From assembly GCA_937927975.1 (NCBI GenBank), contig CALEZT010000268.1:106399-170398 (forward strand): 64,000 bases of DNA, given 5' to 3'. Source of the stretch: an uncultured Phycisphaerales bacterium (lineage in GTDB: Bacteria; Planctomycetota; Phycisphaerae; Sedimentisphaerales; Anaerobacaceae). The notes beneath the pieces were generated by a model. The model saw nothing but the letters and a program-made list of their open reading frames with translations. It ran no database searches and had not been told where the DNA came from. Position numbers and translations under genes: made by a program. Below are positions 34,754 through 42,993 of the stretch, piece by piece (within the stretch, counting starts at the first letter, position 1; each line of letters starts with the position of its first letter).

Positions 34754-35932
34754 ATGCGATGCATGTGGATGGTCGGGATTGTCGTTGTGCTCTTCTCCTG
34801 GTCGGTGCAGGCTGCGGTGGAGGAGCCGCAACTGTGCGTGGGCAATTATCAGAGCGAGGAGCAGGCGAAGGAGCAGCTTGCGCGGTTCGCCGCGACGTAC
34901 TCGACCCAGGCCGAGTGGCAACAAAGGGCTCAGCGGATTCGCGAGGGGATCCTCCGCGGCGCGGGTCTATTGCCGATGCCCAGGAAGTGCCCCTTGAACC
35001 CGATTATCCACAGCCGGCGCGAGCACGACGGGTACACGGTCGAGAACGCGGCCTTCGAGAGCCTGCCAGGCGTGTTCGTCACGGGCAACCTGTACCGCCC
35101 GACGAAGGGGACCGGACCATTCGCGGCGGTGCTGTGCCCCCACGGTCATTGGAGCGATCCCAGCGACTATGGTCGGTTCCGGCCGGACATGCAGAAACGC
35201 TGCGCCGCGTTCGCCCGCATGGGGGCGGTGGTCTTCGCATACGACATGGTTGGCTATGGCGACTGGGCCAACGCCGGCTGGAAGCACACGATGCCCGACG
35301 TTTTCAAGCTGCAGCTCTGGAACAGCATTCGGGCGGTGGACTTCCTCACGTCGATGAAGGACGTCGATCCCAAGAGGATCGCGATCACCGGCGCCTCCGG
35401 CGGCGGGACGCAAAGTCTCATGCTCGCGGCGGTGGATGACCGGGTCGCGGTGTCCGTCCCGGTGGTCATGGTGTCGGCGCACTTTTTCGGCGGGTGCGTC
35501 TGCGAAAGCGGCATGCCGGTCCACAAGCACAAGGGCCACGAAACGAGCAATGTGGAGATCGCAGCTTGTGCGGCTCCTCGTCCCTTGATGTTCGTCTCCG
35601 ACGGCAAGGACTGGACGAAGAACACGGCGAACGTTGAATACCCCCACATCCGGAACGTCTACAGCCTGTTCGACGCCGAGGACAAAGTGGCGTATCTGCA
35701 CCTGCCCGATGAAGGACACGACTACGGGCGATCCAAACGCATCGGCGTCTACAAGTTCCTCTCGAAGCACCTGGGGTTGTGCCTAGCGGACGTAATCGAC
35801 GACAGCGGCTCCATCAATGAAGACTTCGTCACGGTCGAGCCCAAGGATTCGCTCTACGTCTTCGACCGAACTCATCCCCGACCGGCCAGTGCGGTCGACC
35901 CTAAGGTTGCCGAATTGCCCTGGACCTGGTAA
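34754..35932 (+). CDS. Exported acetyl-esterase-like alpha/beta hydrolase
   Basis: A 392-residue protein of the acetyl-xylan-esterase/dienelactone-hydrolase type. The ATG at 34754 has AGAGAGG 6 bases upstream and gives a signal peptide (WMVGIVVVLFSWSVQA); the start 24 bases earlier does not. The nucleophile elbow is ITGASGGGTQSLM near residue 213, an acidic block GKDWTKNTANVEYPHIRNVYS follows near 287 with one or more candidate acids, and the histidine is in LPDEGHDYG near 318. CPHGHWSD near residue 125 is the oxyanion-hole region. It likely removes ester groups from polysaccharide ahead of the lyase. The substrate is not known. Confidence 0.82.
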   Translation: MRCMWMVGIVVVLFSWSVQAAVEEPQLCVGNYQSEEQAKEQLARFAATYSTQAEWQQRAQRIREGILRGAGLLPMPRKCPLNPIIHSRREHDGYTVENAAFESLPGVFVTGNLYRPTKGTGPFAAVLCPHGHWSDPSDYGRFRPDMQKRCAAFARMGAVVFAYDMVGYGDWANAGWKHTMPDVFKLQLWNSIRAVDFLTSMKDVDPKRIAITGASGGGTQSLMLAAVDDRVAVSVPVVMVSAHFFGGCVCESGMPVHKHKGHETSNVEIAACAAPRPLMFVSDGKDWTKNTANVEYPHIRNVYSLFDAEDKVAYLHLPDEGHDYGRSKRIGVYKFLSKHLGLCLADVIDDSGSINEDFVTVEPKDSLYVFDRTHPRPASAVDPKVAELPWTW

Positions 35933-35969
35933 GCTGATCGCAGCTTGTGAGCATGTTTATGAGGGTAGT

Positions 35970-36296
35970 ATGGCGATTGAAGACATCGACCGTGTGGTCA
36001 GGGAACTCATTGAGGAGCTTGCTCCGGACGTTGAGGTGGTTCGAGTGTATGCTTACGGTTCTCGCGTTCGGGGCGATGCAGATGTCGGATCCGATCTTGA
36101 TCTGCTCGTCGAGTTGCGAGAAGTGACTCGGACGGCTAAGCGGCAGATTCTGGATCGAGCCTGGGAGTTGAGCCTCAGGGAGGGTTACGTCGTTTCCGTC
36201 GTCATCGTGAGTCAAGAGGACTTCGAGCGAGGTCCACTCTCACGTTCTGGATTCGCAAGAAACGTCCGGCGTGAAGGTATTGAGATTGCCGCATGA
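35970..36296 (+). CDS. MNT-type nucleotidyltransferase (MntA-like)
   Basis: A 108-residue minimal nucleotidyltransferase. The ATG at 35970 has GAGGG 4 bases upstream. The motif GSRVRGDADVGSDLDLLV (about residue 31) fits GSX10DXD, the metal-binding signature of MNT antitoxins. Such proteins pair with a HEPN partner, and MntA adds AMP to a tyrosine of HepT to neutralise it. The partner gene starts 4 bases before this gene's stop (ATGA overlap). It may be a toxin-antitoxin pair, though the HEPN partner lacks an obvious RNase motif in the usual place. Confidence 0.85.
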   Translation: MAIEDIDRVVRELIEELAPDVEVVRVYAYGSRVRGDADVGSDLDLLVELREVTRTAKRQILDRAWELSLREGYVVSVVIVSQEDFERGPLSRSGFARNVRREGIEIAA

Positions 36297-36691
36297 AGGA
36301 GCAGGAGCACAGAGACCTGATTAAGTACCGCTTGAATGAAGCGAATGAAGCTCTGGAAGATGCGGAGTTTCTGCTGGTCGCCGGGCGGTACAGAAGTGCG
36401 GCCAATCGATTGTACTATGCGGCTTTCTACGCCGTTATTGCGGTCCTTCTCACCAAGCGTTTGGAGTATGCCCGGCACTCTGCGGTGATCGCCTTCTTCG
36501 ATAGAGAGTTCATTCGTACAGGAACTCTCCCGAAGGAATACTCACGGACCCTGCATCGTGCCTTCAACGAAAGGCAGCAGGACGACTATATGCCTTTCGT
36601 TGAAATGGATCCCGACGAACTCAGGCTACTCCTAGTGGATGTCCGAGACCTGGTCCGCGGCATTTGCACGTACCTCAGAGAGACTGCCTGA
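36293..36691 (+). CDS. HEPN-domain protein (UPF0332-like)
   Basis: A 132-residue helical HEPN protein. AANRLYYAAFYAVIAVLL near residue 36 is the core helix of the UPF0332 branch, and AFNERQQDDYMPF near residue 90 is the conserved C-terminal block. Toxic HEPN proteins carry RX4-6H near this place; here the block reads R-x4-Y with no histidine, so catalytic RNase activity is doubtful or depends on other residues. It overlaps the MNT gene by 4 bases and is certainly co-expressed with it. Confidence 0.82.
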   Translation: MKEQEHRDLIKYRLNEANEALEDAEFLLVAGRYRSAANRLYYAAFYAVIAVLLTKRLEYARHSAVIAFFDREFIRTGTLPKEYSRTLHRAFNERQQDDYMPFVEMDPDELRLLLVDVRDLVRGICTYLRETA

Positions 36692-36738
36692 CTGCATGGG
36701 ACTACTCGCCAGACATAGCAGGTGTTTGTTGCAGTCTC

Positions 36739-37581
36739 TCACCCGCGATCCGGGTTCTTGAGGTCCTCGGCTTTGGGGAGGTCCTTGACGGAATTCAGAC
36801 CGAAGATTTCGAGGAACTTCTTCGTCGTGCCGTAGAGCATGGGGCGGCCGAGAATCTCGGCCCTTCCGGCGATCTTGACCAGGCCTTTGTACATCAGACT
36901 GCGGATCACCTCGCCGACCGCGACGCCGCGGATAGCTTCGATGTCGGCCCGGATGATCGGCTGCTTGTACGCGATGATCGCCAGGGTTTCCATCGCGGCG
37001 GGGCTGAGCTTGCTGTCGCTGCGGACCTTGACCATCTTCTTGAGCCAGGAGTTGTAGATGGGCTGCGTGAGCATCTGGTAGCCGCCGGCGATCTGCTCGA
37101 TGCGGAAGGCGTTGTGGTTGGCTTCGTACCTGGCGTTGAGGCTATCGACGCACTCGCGGACCTGCTTGCCGGTGGTCTCCACGATGCCCGCCAGCTTGCT
37201 TTCGGGCAGGGCCTCATCGGTCGCGAACAGGACCGCTTCGATGACGGATTCGATGGTGGGAGAGCCGTCCGAGGCGGGAGTCTGGAGTTCGGAGGCCGGG
37301 GCAACCGCGATCTCGGCGGCATCTGTGGGTTGTTCACCTTCCGCAGGCTTCTGCCCGGCGTCCTGGGGCTGAGCGGCGTCGAGGTTCTCGACCAATACTT
37401 CACCGATCTGCGCGGCAGGCTCCTGTTCAGAGCCGTCAATGGGAGGGGCGGCTTCAGGTTGCCGTTCAGACTCTTCGGGGCAAACCTCGGACACTACGTC
37501 GTCGTTCGTTTCCGACGCGGCGGATTGTTCGATGTCTGTCTGATTTCCTTCGTTCGATGTCTCTTTGGTTTCGTCCGTCAT
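36739..37581 (-). CDS. scpB: Segregation and condensation protein B
   Basis: A 280-residue ScpB, the winged-helix subunit of the SMC-ScpAB condensin. The ATG at 37581 is chosen; the longer frame would start with TTG inside a repeat. Residues 1-115 are an acidic, low-complexity extension (Glu/Pro/Ala rich), unusual for ScpB. The core has IESVIEAVLFATDEALPE, then AYKQPIIRADIEAIRGVAV and GRPMLYGTTKKFLEIFGL, diagnostic for the family. It is the last gene of the minus-strand operon that begins at 42796. ScpA is not in the window. Confidence 0.93.
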   Translation of the reverse strand: MTDETKETSNEGNQTDIEQSAASETNDDVVSEVCPEESERQPEAAPPIDGSEQEPAAQIGEVLVENLDAAQPQDAGQKPAEGEQPTDAAEIAVAPASELQTPASDGSPTIESVIEAVLFATDEALPESKLAGIVETTGKQVRECVDSLNARYEANHNAFRIEQIAGGYQMLTQPIYNSWLKKMVKVRSDSKLSPAAMETLAIIAYKQPIIRADIEAIRGVAVGEVIRSLMYKGLVKIAGRAEILGRPMLYGTTKKFLEIFGLNSVKDLPKAEDLKNPDRG

Positions 37582-37596
37582 AACCAAGCTTCGCGT

Positions 37597-37654
37597 GTAG
37601 GGTGTGTCGCGCACACCTTTACTCCATGGCAATGGCGTGCATGGCACACCCTGC
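37597..37654. repeat. GTAGGGTGTG palindromic repeat
   Basis: GTAGGGTGTGTC (37597-37608) is an imperfect inverted copy of GGCACACCCTGC (37643-37654), matching 10 of 12. A smaller hairpin GGTGTG-TCGCG-CACACC lies inside. It fills most of the 77 bases between the Nif3-like gene and scpB and does not look like a terminator (no T run on either strand). Confidence 0.55.
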
Positions 37655-37658
37655 GATC

Positions 37659-38771
37659 TCAAACATTCTTCCAGGTAAACGGGTCCGCGTCTTTCCTGCT
37701 GACCTTGACGTTCAGTTCGCCTGCGAGCCTCTTCACCTGAGCGGCCACTTTCTTCAGAATGAACCGTTCCGAGACGGTGTGGCTCAGGCAGATGCAGGTC
37801 AGTCCGGCCTCCTGGGCCGCCAGGGCCTGATGGTGCTTGAGTTCGCCCGTCAGGTACAGGTCGGCCCCGCCGGCGATGACCCGGTTCAGAATCTCGCCGC
37901 AGGTTCCGGCACAGACCGCCGCAGTTCTCACGAGCCGTTTCCGGTCGCCCACGAGCCCGACCGCTTTGGCCCCTGTGCTGCGCTTGACCTGCTCGATGAT
38001 CCGATTGAGCCGCGCCGGCCTGGCCAGCGGGCCGATTCTACCCAATCCGTACCGGCTTGCATAATCGAAAAGCTTGATTACGTCGAAAGCCGGCACTTCG
38101 TAGGGGTGCGCCTTCTTCATGGCCTCGACGACCGCCTGAACCTTCGCCGCCGGGACGATTGTCTCGAAGCGATATTCCCGGACCTTCTCGAGTTTGTCCC
38201 GGCGACCGATCGCGGGATTGGATCCCTTCAGGGGCAGGAACGTGCCGGTCCCTTCGGCGCTGAATCCGCAGTCGCGGTAGTTGCCGATCCACCCGGCGCC
38301 GGCTTCGAAGACCGCGTTGGAGACCTTGGCCAGCGCGTCGATTGGCACGAAGATCACGATTTTGCACGCCTCCTGGGGCGAGTACTCGACGTAATCGCCC
38401 AGCGGCTTGGGGTCCTCGATTCCCAGGATCTCCGCCAGGCCATCGTTGACGCCGCCCTTGACGGCGTCGAGGGCCGTGTGGATGCAGAAGACCGCGATGC
38501 CGGAGCGAATCAACTCATATACGGTTTTCGATTTGTCGTCGGTCCGGATGCGTTTGAGGCCATCCCAGATCACCGGGTGGTAGGCCAAGATCAAGTCCGT
38601 CTTGAGCGACTTGGCCTCCTCGACCACGGCTTGCGTGATGTCGATCGTCAGCAGGACGTTCCTGATCGGCCGCTCGGGGTCGCCGATGAGCAGCCCGACG
38701 TTGTCCCAGGACTGAGCCAGGCCCAAGGGGGCGATCTTCTCGACCACGGCCGCGATGTCCTTTACTCTCAT
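37659..38771 (-). CDS. Nif3-like dinuclear metal centre protein (YqfO/GTP cyclohydrolase I type 2 family)
   Basis: A 370-residue protein. The start at 38771 overlaps the stop of the aminotransferase gene (ATGA). The Nif3 halves hold SWDNVGLLIGDP near residue 21, AYHPVIWDGLKRI near 63, HTALDAVKGGVNDGLAE near 99 and CICLSHTVSERF near 333, which supply the two-metal site. Between them (about 130-235) lies a CutA/PII-like insert (VPAAKVQAVVEAMKKAHPYEVPAFDVI), as in Bacillus YqfO. The role is unsettled: the family is annotated as GTP cyclohydrolase I type 2 or as a metal-binding helper. Its place beside pabB and pabC would suit folate synthesis, but this is inference. Confidence 0.9.
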   Translation of the reverse strand: MRVKDIAAVVEKIAPLGLAQSWDNVGLLIGDPERPIRNVLLTIDITQAVVEEAKSLKTDLILAYHPVIWDGLKRIRTDDKSKTVYELIRSGIAVFCIHTALDAVKGGVNDGLAEILGIEDPKPLGDYVEYSPQEACKIVIFVPIDALAKVSNAVFEAGAGWIGNYRDCGFSAEGTGTFLPLKGSNPAIGRRDKLEKVREYRFETIVPAAKVQAVVEAMKKAHPYEVPAFDVIKLFDYASRYGLGRIGPLARPARLNRIIEQVKRSTGAKAVGLVGDRKRLVRTAAVCAGTCGEILNRVIAGGADLYLTGELKHHQALAAQEAGLTCICLSHTVSERFILKKVAAQVKRLAGELNVKVSRKDADPFTWKNV

Positions 38772-39631
38772 TGCTGCCTCCCACATTCCTGCTCGATTGT
38801 TTGTGCAAACGCTTCCCGCAGCTTCCATGTGACGGGGCCGACCTTGCCCTCGGCGACCGTGTGTCTCTCCACCTGGATCACCGGCAGCACTTCCATGATG
38901 ACGTTCGTCAGGAATACCTCGTCGGCACCGAGCAGATCGGCGATGAACAGGTCCTTCTCGACCGTCTCGATGGAATGCTGCCGGGCCAGTTGGAGGACGG
39001 CCTTCCTGGCGATGCCCGGGAGCACCGGGGTCTGCACCGGCGGCGTGTACAAGATGGAGTCCTTCACGAGGAACACGTTGCTGACGCAGCCCTCGGCCAG
39101 ACGATTGTCCGTCGTGAACCACAGCGCCTCGGCGGCCCGTTTCTGGTGGGCAAGGTTCAGGGCGAGCAGGCGAGGGTAATAGCTCGTGGTCTTGTGTCCG
39201 CACGTCGGGTCTGTCTGGTTCTGCCGAAACGGACAGAGCACGACCAGCACGCCCGTCTTATAGTGGTCGGCGGGATACGGACAGAACTCCGCGGCGGTGA
39301 TCAGCAGCGTGGCCTTACGCTGTTCCTCCGACTCCGCCAAGGGACCGTTCGTCAGCGTCAGCCGCAGGCGGGCGTCCTTGAGCTGGTTGGCTTCGAGCAC
39401 CTGATCGATGGCCCGGCCGATCTGCTGCTTGTCGTGTGAAGGCGCGATGGAGAGCGCCGCGGCGCTGAGGAACAGGCGATCCAGATGGTCTTGCAGGCGG
39501 AACACGACCGCGTTGCGGCTGCGCATTGTCTCGAAGAGCCCCGCGCCGTACAGCAGACCGCCGTCGGTGACGGACACGCCGGCCTTGTCGATATCGATCA
39601 ATCCGTCATTCAGAAAGACTTTGCTGGGCAT
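38768..39631 (-). CDS. pabC: Aminotransferase class IV, probable 4-amino-4-deoxychorismate lyase
   Basis: A 287-residue PLP enzyme of fold type IV. VTDGGLLYGAGLFETMRSR near residue 21 is the entry strand, GHKTTSYYPRLLAL near 145 holds the PLP lysine, and ALWFTTDNRLAEGCVSNVFLV near 167 the substrate site. Fold IV members include BcaT, D-amino acid aminotransferase and PabC; the overlap by 26 bases with pabB makes PabC, which releases p-aminobenzoate and pyruvate, the best call. Coupled downstream with the Nif3-like gene. Confidence 0.85.
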   Translation of the reverse strand: MPSKVFLNDGLIDIDKAGVSVTDGGLLYGAGLFETMRSRNAVVFRLQDHLDRLFLSAAALSIAPSHDKQQIGRAIDQVLEANQLKDARLRLTLTNGPLAESEEQRKATLLITAAEFCPYPADHYKTGVLVVLCPFRQNQTDPTCGHKTTSYYPRLLALNLAHQKRAAEALWFTTDNRLAEGCVSNVFLVKDSILYTPPVQTPVLPGIARKAVLQLARQHSIETVEKDLFIADLLGADEVFLTNVIMEVLPVIQVERHTVAEGKVGPVTWKLREAFAQTIEQECGRQQ

Positions 39632-41063
39632 ACTCCGTTCCCACGGCTCTGATTCCCGCTACGAGCGCTCGCGCCTTGACGATCGTTTCTTCCCACTCGG
39701 CTTGTGGGTCGGAGTCGGCCACGATGCCGCCTCCGGACTGCGCGAACGCACTGCCGCCGGCGATGATAATCGTTCGGATGGCGATGTTCAAGCAAACGGT
39801 CCCGTCCAGCCCGACAAAGCCGATGGCGCCTGTGTACACTCCGCGGGCCGTCGGCTCGAGGTCGTCGATGATCTCCATGGCTCGGATCTTGGGGGCGCCG
39901 GTGATCGAACCGCCGGGGAACATGGCCTTGAGGATGTCGCTGAAGGCGACCTCGTCCCGCAATTCTCCCTCGATGGTGGCGACGCCGTGATAGACGGTGG
40001 GGTATGCCTCGATGGTCCTGGGCTGGATCACCCGGCGGGTGCCCGGCTTGCAGATCCGGGCCACGTCGTTGCGTTCCAGGTCGATGATCATATTGAGTTC
40101 CGCCTGTTCCTTCTCGCTGACGAGCAGGTCGTGGAATCGCTCGGCGTTGATTCTCGATGCCTCCGGATGGGAGCTGTCGAGTCGCGGGCGGGTCCCTTTG
40201 ATTGGCTTCGTTTGGATGAAGCCGTCGCGGACCGTGACGAACATTTCGGGCGACGCGCTGACGATCTGAAAGCGGCCTGCGTCAACGTACGCGGCGTAGC
40301 CGCTGGGATTGAAGCGATTCTGCCAGTGAAACAGATCCGCCGGGCGGCCCTTGAAGGGGAGTTCGAACCGATGCGAGAAGTTGACCTGGTAGACGTCTCC
40401 GTCGCGGATGTGGCTCTTGATCCGCTGTACGGCCTCCAGGTACTGACGGCGCGGCATGTTTCGTCGGATGCCGGCCAGGTCCGCGTCGCCGATGGGGGTG
40501 CGGGAGAGCTTCCGGAGCCGGAGGTTCTGGGATCGGTGCAGGCGACGCTCGACGGAGGCGAGTTTGTCCGCAGGCGTCTGTGCGTCGTCGGGCATCGCCA
40601 GGGCCACGGCCCAGAAGACGCCGGAGCGATGGTCGTACGCGAGGAACCGGTCGTAGAAGCACAGGCGGATCATGGGCAGATGGAGGTCGTCGACAGCCCT
40701 CTTTGGCAGTCGCTCGATGTGTCGGCCCAGTTCGTAGCCGAAATACCCGATCCACCCGCCCGCGAACATGCCGGAGGGCAGGCCCATTCGGTGAGGATCG
40801 GAACACCCATCCGCGAGCCTGTATCGGCTCAAGACGCTCTGGAGATGCGGAAATGGGTTCGTTTGTTCAGCGGGGAATTCGAAGATCTCCCGCGGTTCGG
40901 CTGCCCAGTAGCTCAATCCGCTGCTGTCGATCACCGCGGGATTGGCGCCCAGGATGGAGGGCGACCGTCGTTTTGCGAACATCTCGCTGATGGCTTGCAG
41001 GGGGGCCTGGGCCTGGATCGTGCGCCAGTGCAGTCGGCAGGGGATCGATCCGTCGTCAGCCAA
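39606..41063 (-). CDS. pabB: Aminodeoxychorismate synthase component I
   Basis: A 485-residue chorismate-binding enzyme that aminates chorismate for folate synthesis. It starts with TTG at 41063, preceded by GGGAG about 8 bases upstream; the N-terminal sequence up to the first internal ATG still fits the family, so the TTG start is credible. The N-terminal domain holds the tryptophan-pocket region (GGWIGYFGYELGRHIE near residue 95). The C-terminal chorismate domain has YQVNFSHRFE, PIKGTRPR near 275, ERNDVARICKPG and FPGGSITGAPKIRAMEIID, all diagnostic; PIKGT marks PabB against TrpE. No pabA is in the window. Confidence 0.92.
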   Translation of the reverse strand: MADDGSIPCRLHWRTIQAQAPLQAISEMFAKRRSPSILGANPAVIDSSGLSYWAAEPREIFEFPAEQTNPFPHLQSVLSRYRLADGCSDPHRMGLPSGMFAGGWIGYFGYELGRHIERLPKRAVDDLHLPMIRLCFYDRFLAYDHRSGVFWAVALAMPDDAQTPADKLASVERRLHRSQNLRLRKLSRTPIGDADLAGIRRNMPRRQYLEAVQRIKSHIRDGDVYQVNFSHRFELPFKGRPADLFHWQNRFNPSGYAAYVDAGRFQIVSASPEMFVTVRDGFIQTKPIKGTRPRLDSSHPEASRINAERFHDLLVSEKEQAELNMIIDLERNDVARICKPGTRRVIQPRTIEAYPTVYHGVATIEGELRDEVAFSDILKAMFPGGSITGAPKIRAMEIIDDLEPTARGVYTGAIGFVGLDGTVCLNIAIRTIIIAGGSAFAQSGGGIVADSDPQAEWEETIVKARALVAGIRAVGTEYAQQSLSE

Positions 41064-41385
41064 GGGGGCTCTCCCTCTCGATGGTGTAGAGCCACCATCT
41101 CATCTTGCGCTGTGCTTTCGACCTTGCCTGGCGCTCGAAGCACAGCGTCATCTGCGGGCCCTGCTCTGTGGCGATCTTGAACCAGTGCTTGCGGAGGTAC
41201 ATCTCGCCGCTGCCATGCCGGCAGGGCCCATCCTCTTTCCAGACCTGCAGGACCACCGCCACGGTGTACTCGTCGCCCCTCCAGACGAAGCGGTGCGGCA
41301 GGCCCGGCTCGCCCCGGACCATTCCCGCCGTGTCGAACGTCCCGGCCACCGGCTGGATCGGCTCACTGATGAATTCCTCGGCCAT
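41056..41385 (-). CDS. DUF6504 family protein
   Basis: A 109-residue protein. RFVWRGDEYTVAVVLQVWKE near residue 32 and a C-terminal WWLYTIE fit the DUF6504 pattern, from memory. Homologues are small, often near DNA-repair polymerase genes in other phyla, and without known activity. It overlaps deoC by 23 bases upstream and pabB by 8 bases downstream, so it is part of the same transcript. Cytoplasmic. Confidence 0.75.
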   Translation of the reverse strand: MAEEFISEPIQPVAGTFDTAGMVRGEPGLPHRFVWRGDEYTVAVVLQVWKEDGPCRHGSGEMYLRKHWFKIATEQGPQMTLCFERQARSKAQRKMRWWLYTIERESPLG

Positions 41386-42055
41386 TCTCTCGCATCTCCT
41401 CGACGATCGCTGCGCCGGAGGACGTGCCGATCCGATCGGCCCCGGCGGTCAACATGGCCAGGGCCTGCTGTGCGGTCTTGATCCCGCCGGAGGCCTTGAC
41501 CTTGCAGCGGGAGGCCGCCTGCTTCATGAGGGCCACGTCTTCGATGGTCGCCCCGCCGGCAGGGTGAAAGCCTGTGCTGGTCTTGACGAAATCGACGCCT
41601 GCCTGGTCGGCGACCTGGCAGGCGAAGATCTTCTGTTCGGGGGTCAGCGCCGCCGATTCGATGATCACCTTGAGCAGGACCGCCGGTCGCATCGTCCGGC
41701 AGGCCTTGAGGACGGACATCAACTGGTGCAGCAGGTACTTCTCGTCGCGCTCGATGATCGCCGCCAGATCCGCCACCACGTCGATCTCATCGGCCCCGGC
41801 GTAGACCGCGTCCTGGGTCTGCGCGACCTTGACCTTGGTCGTATCGGCGCCCAGCGGAAAGCTCACGACGGTGCAGACGGCCACCGCCGTCCCCTGCAAT
41901 CGGTCGGCCGCCGCGGACACCCACCGGGAATTGACGCAAACCGCGTGGAAACCATGCGTCACGGCCTCCTCGCACAGCCGCAAAATCTCCTCCCGCGTGG
42001 CCGTGGCCTTCAAGAGCGTGTGATCGATCCGTCGCGCTACGTCGCTGTCTGTCAT
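41363..42055 (-). CDS. deoC: Deoxyribose-phosphate aldolase
   Basis: A 230-residue class I aldolase that splits 2-deoxyribose-5-phosphate into glyceraldehyde-3-phosphate and acetaldehyde. RIDHTLLKATATREEI near residue 9 is the entry block. VDFVKTSTGFHPAGGAT near residue 154 holds the Schiff-base lysine, VKASGGIK near 188 the second lysine, and ADEIDVVADL near 88 the aspartate. The length is typical for the short class. Its ATG overlaps the HEPN stop (ATGA), and its end overlaps the DUF6504 start. Confidence 0.95.
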   Translation of the reverse strand: MTDSDVARRIDHTLLKATATREEILRLCEEAVTHGFHAVCVNSRWVSAAADRLQGTAVAVCTVVSFPLGADTTKVKVAQTQDAVYAGADEIDVVADLAAIIERDEKYLLHQLMSVLKACRTMRPAVLLKVIIESAALTPEQKIFACQVADQAGVDFVKTSTGFHPAGGATIEDVALMKQAASRCKVKASGGIKTAQQALAMLTAGADRIGTSSGAAIVEEMRENGRGIHQ

Positions 42056-42477
42056 GATGATCCCTTCGAGAACGGCGGCTTCTGCTGCAAAAGCTTAAGG
42101 ACCTCCTTGCGAATGCGCCGAGCGATCTTGACTGCCTGACGCGCCTCAGTCAGCGAGATCGGTTCATAGTTGCCAGGGTATCGCGTGACGGTGGCGTATT
42201 CGGTGAGCCTCGCTTGTTCTCCCTCATCGAGGGATGGACGAAGGCGGATTGGTATCAGAAGCATCAGTTCTCCCAGATCGTGGATCTTCCGGAAGCTGAT
42301 GCCTTGCGCAACTAACAGCGCCTTCATGTACTTCTCCACGCATTGCTGTGCGTGGAAACAGATTGAGTCGGTAGGGCAGTCCTCCATTGTCAGAAGGTGC
42401 GCGGCGGATTTCAGATCGCTTTCCGCCTTCTCCACCCACTCCCAGGCAACCACCATGCCTTCTCTATCCCCGGGCAT
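42052..42477 (-). CDS. HEPN-domain protein (COG2250-like)
   Basis: A 141-residue helical protein. I prefer the ATG at 42477, which has AGGAG about 9 bases upstream, over the one at 42495. AWEWVEKAESDLKSAAHLL near residue 11 and CFHAQQCVEKYMKALLVAQG near 40 are the HEPN core, with KIHDLGELM and a C-terminal RYPGNYEPISLTEARQAV. The RX4-6H RNase motif is not seen, as in most of this branch. It overlaps the MNT gene by 14 bases and deoC by 4 bases. Confidence 0.85.
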   Translation of the reverse strand: MPGDREGMVVAWEWVEKAESDLKSAAHLLTMEDCPTDSICFHAQQCVEKYMKALLVAQGISFRKIHDLGELMLLIPIRLRPSLDEGEQARLTEYATVTRYPGNYEPISLTEARQAVKIARRIRKEVLKLLQQKPPFSKGSS

Positions 42478-42796
42478 AGAGAACTTCTCCTTCATGCTCA
42501 GCCGGATATTCGATTGTACCTACTGTATTCTTCCTCCACTGAAACTCTTCGGATCTGCTAACGATTATATCCTTGGGAACGTGGATATCCTGCAAAGCAA
42601 TCCTGATTTCCAGTTGCTTAGCCCTTTTTGAACCCTCCACGGACATCACGACAAGCAAGTCTACGTCGCTGTCCAGACCAGCTTCGCCGCGGGCATGCGA
42701 GCCAAAAAGTATGACCCTATCCGGGGCAAACTCTCGAACAATTCGCCGGACCATCTGCTGAATCTGTTTTTTTGCTGGCCTCCCCGCTCTACTCAT
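42464..42796 (-). CDS. MNT-type nucleotidyltransferase
   Basis: A 110-residue minimal nucleotidyltransferase. GSHARGEAGLDSDVDLLV near residue 32 fits GSX10DXD. QDIHVPKDIIVSR near residue 71 is the third strand block. I start at the ATG 42796 (MSRAGRPAKKQ). It is the first gene of the operon that continues with HEPN, deoC, DUF6504, pabB, pabC, nif3-like and scpB. It is not a close copy of the MNT gene at 35970. Confidence 0.87.
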   Translation of the reverse strand: MSRAGRPAKKQIQQMVRRIVREFAPDRVILFGSHARGEAGLDSDVDLLVVMSVEGSKRAKQLEIRIALQDIHVPKDIIVSRSEEFQWRKNTVGTIEYPAEHEGEVLYARG

Positions 42797-42993
42797 GGCA
42801 TATCCTTTCACGGCTACGTGGTCCGAAGTCTGGGGCCACAACCAGCCTCTCTTCTACCGTTCTCAAGATACAGGGAGGATGAGGTATTGGCAAGGCAGAG
42901 GTAGTATAATGCCGCTTGCCGTCGAGTTATGTTGCCAGTCCACCGTCAGAGAAGAGACAACGCAGTCGAAGGTCCTGGATGTCAGGAGATATC

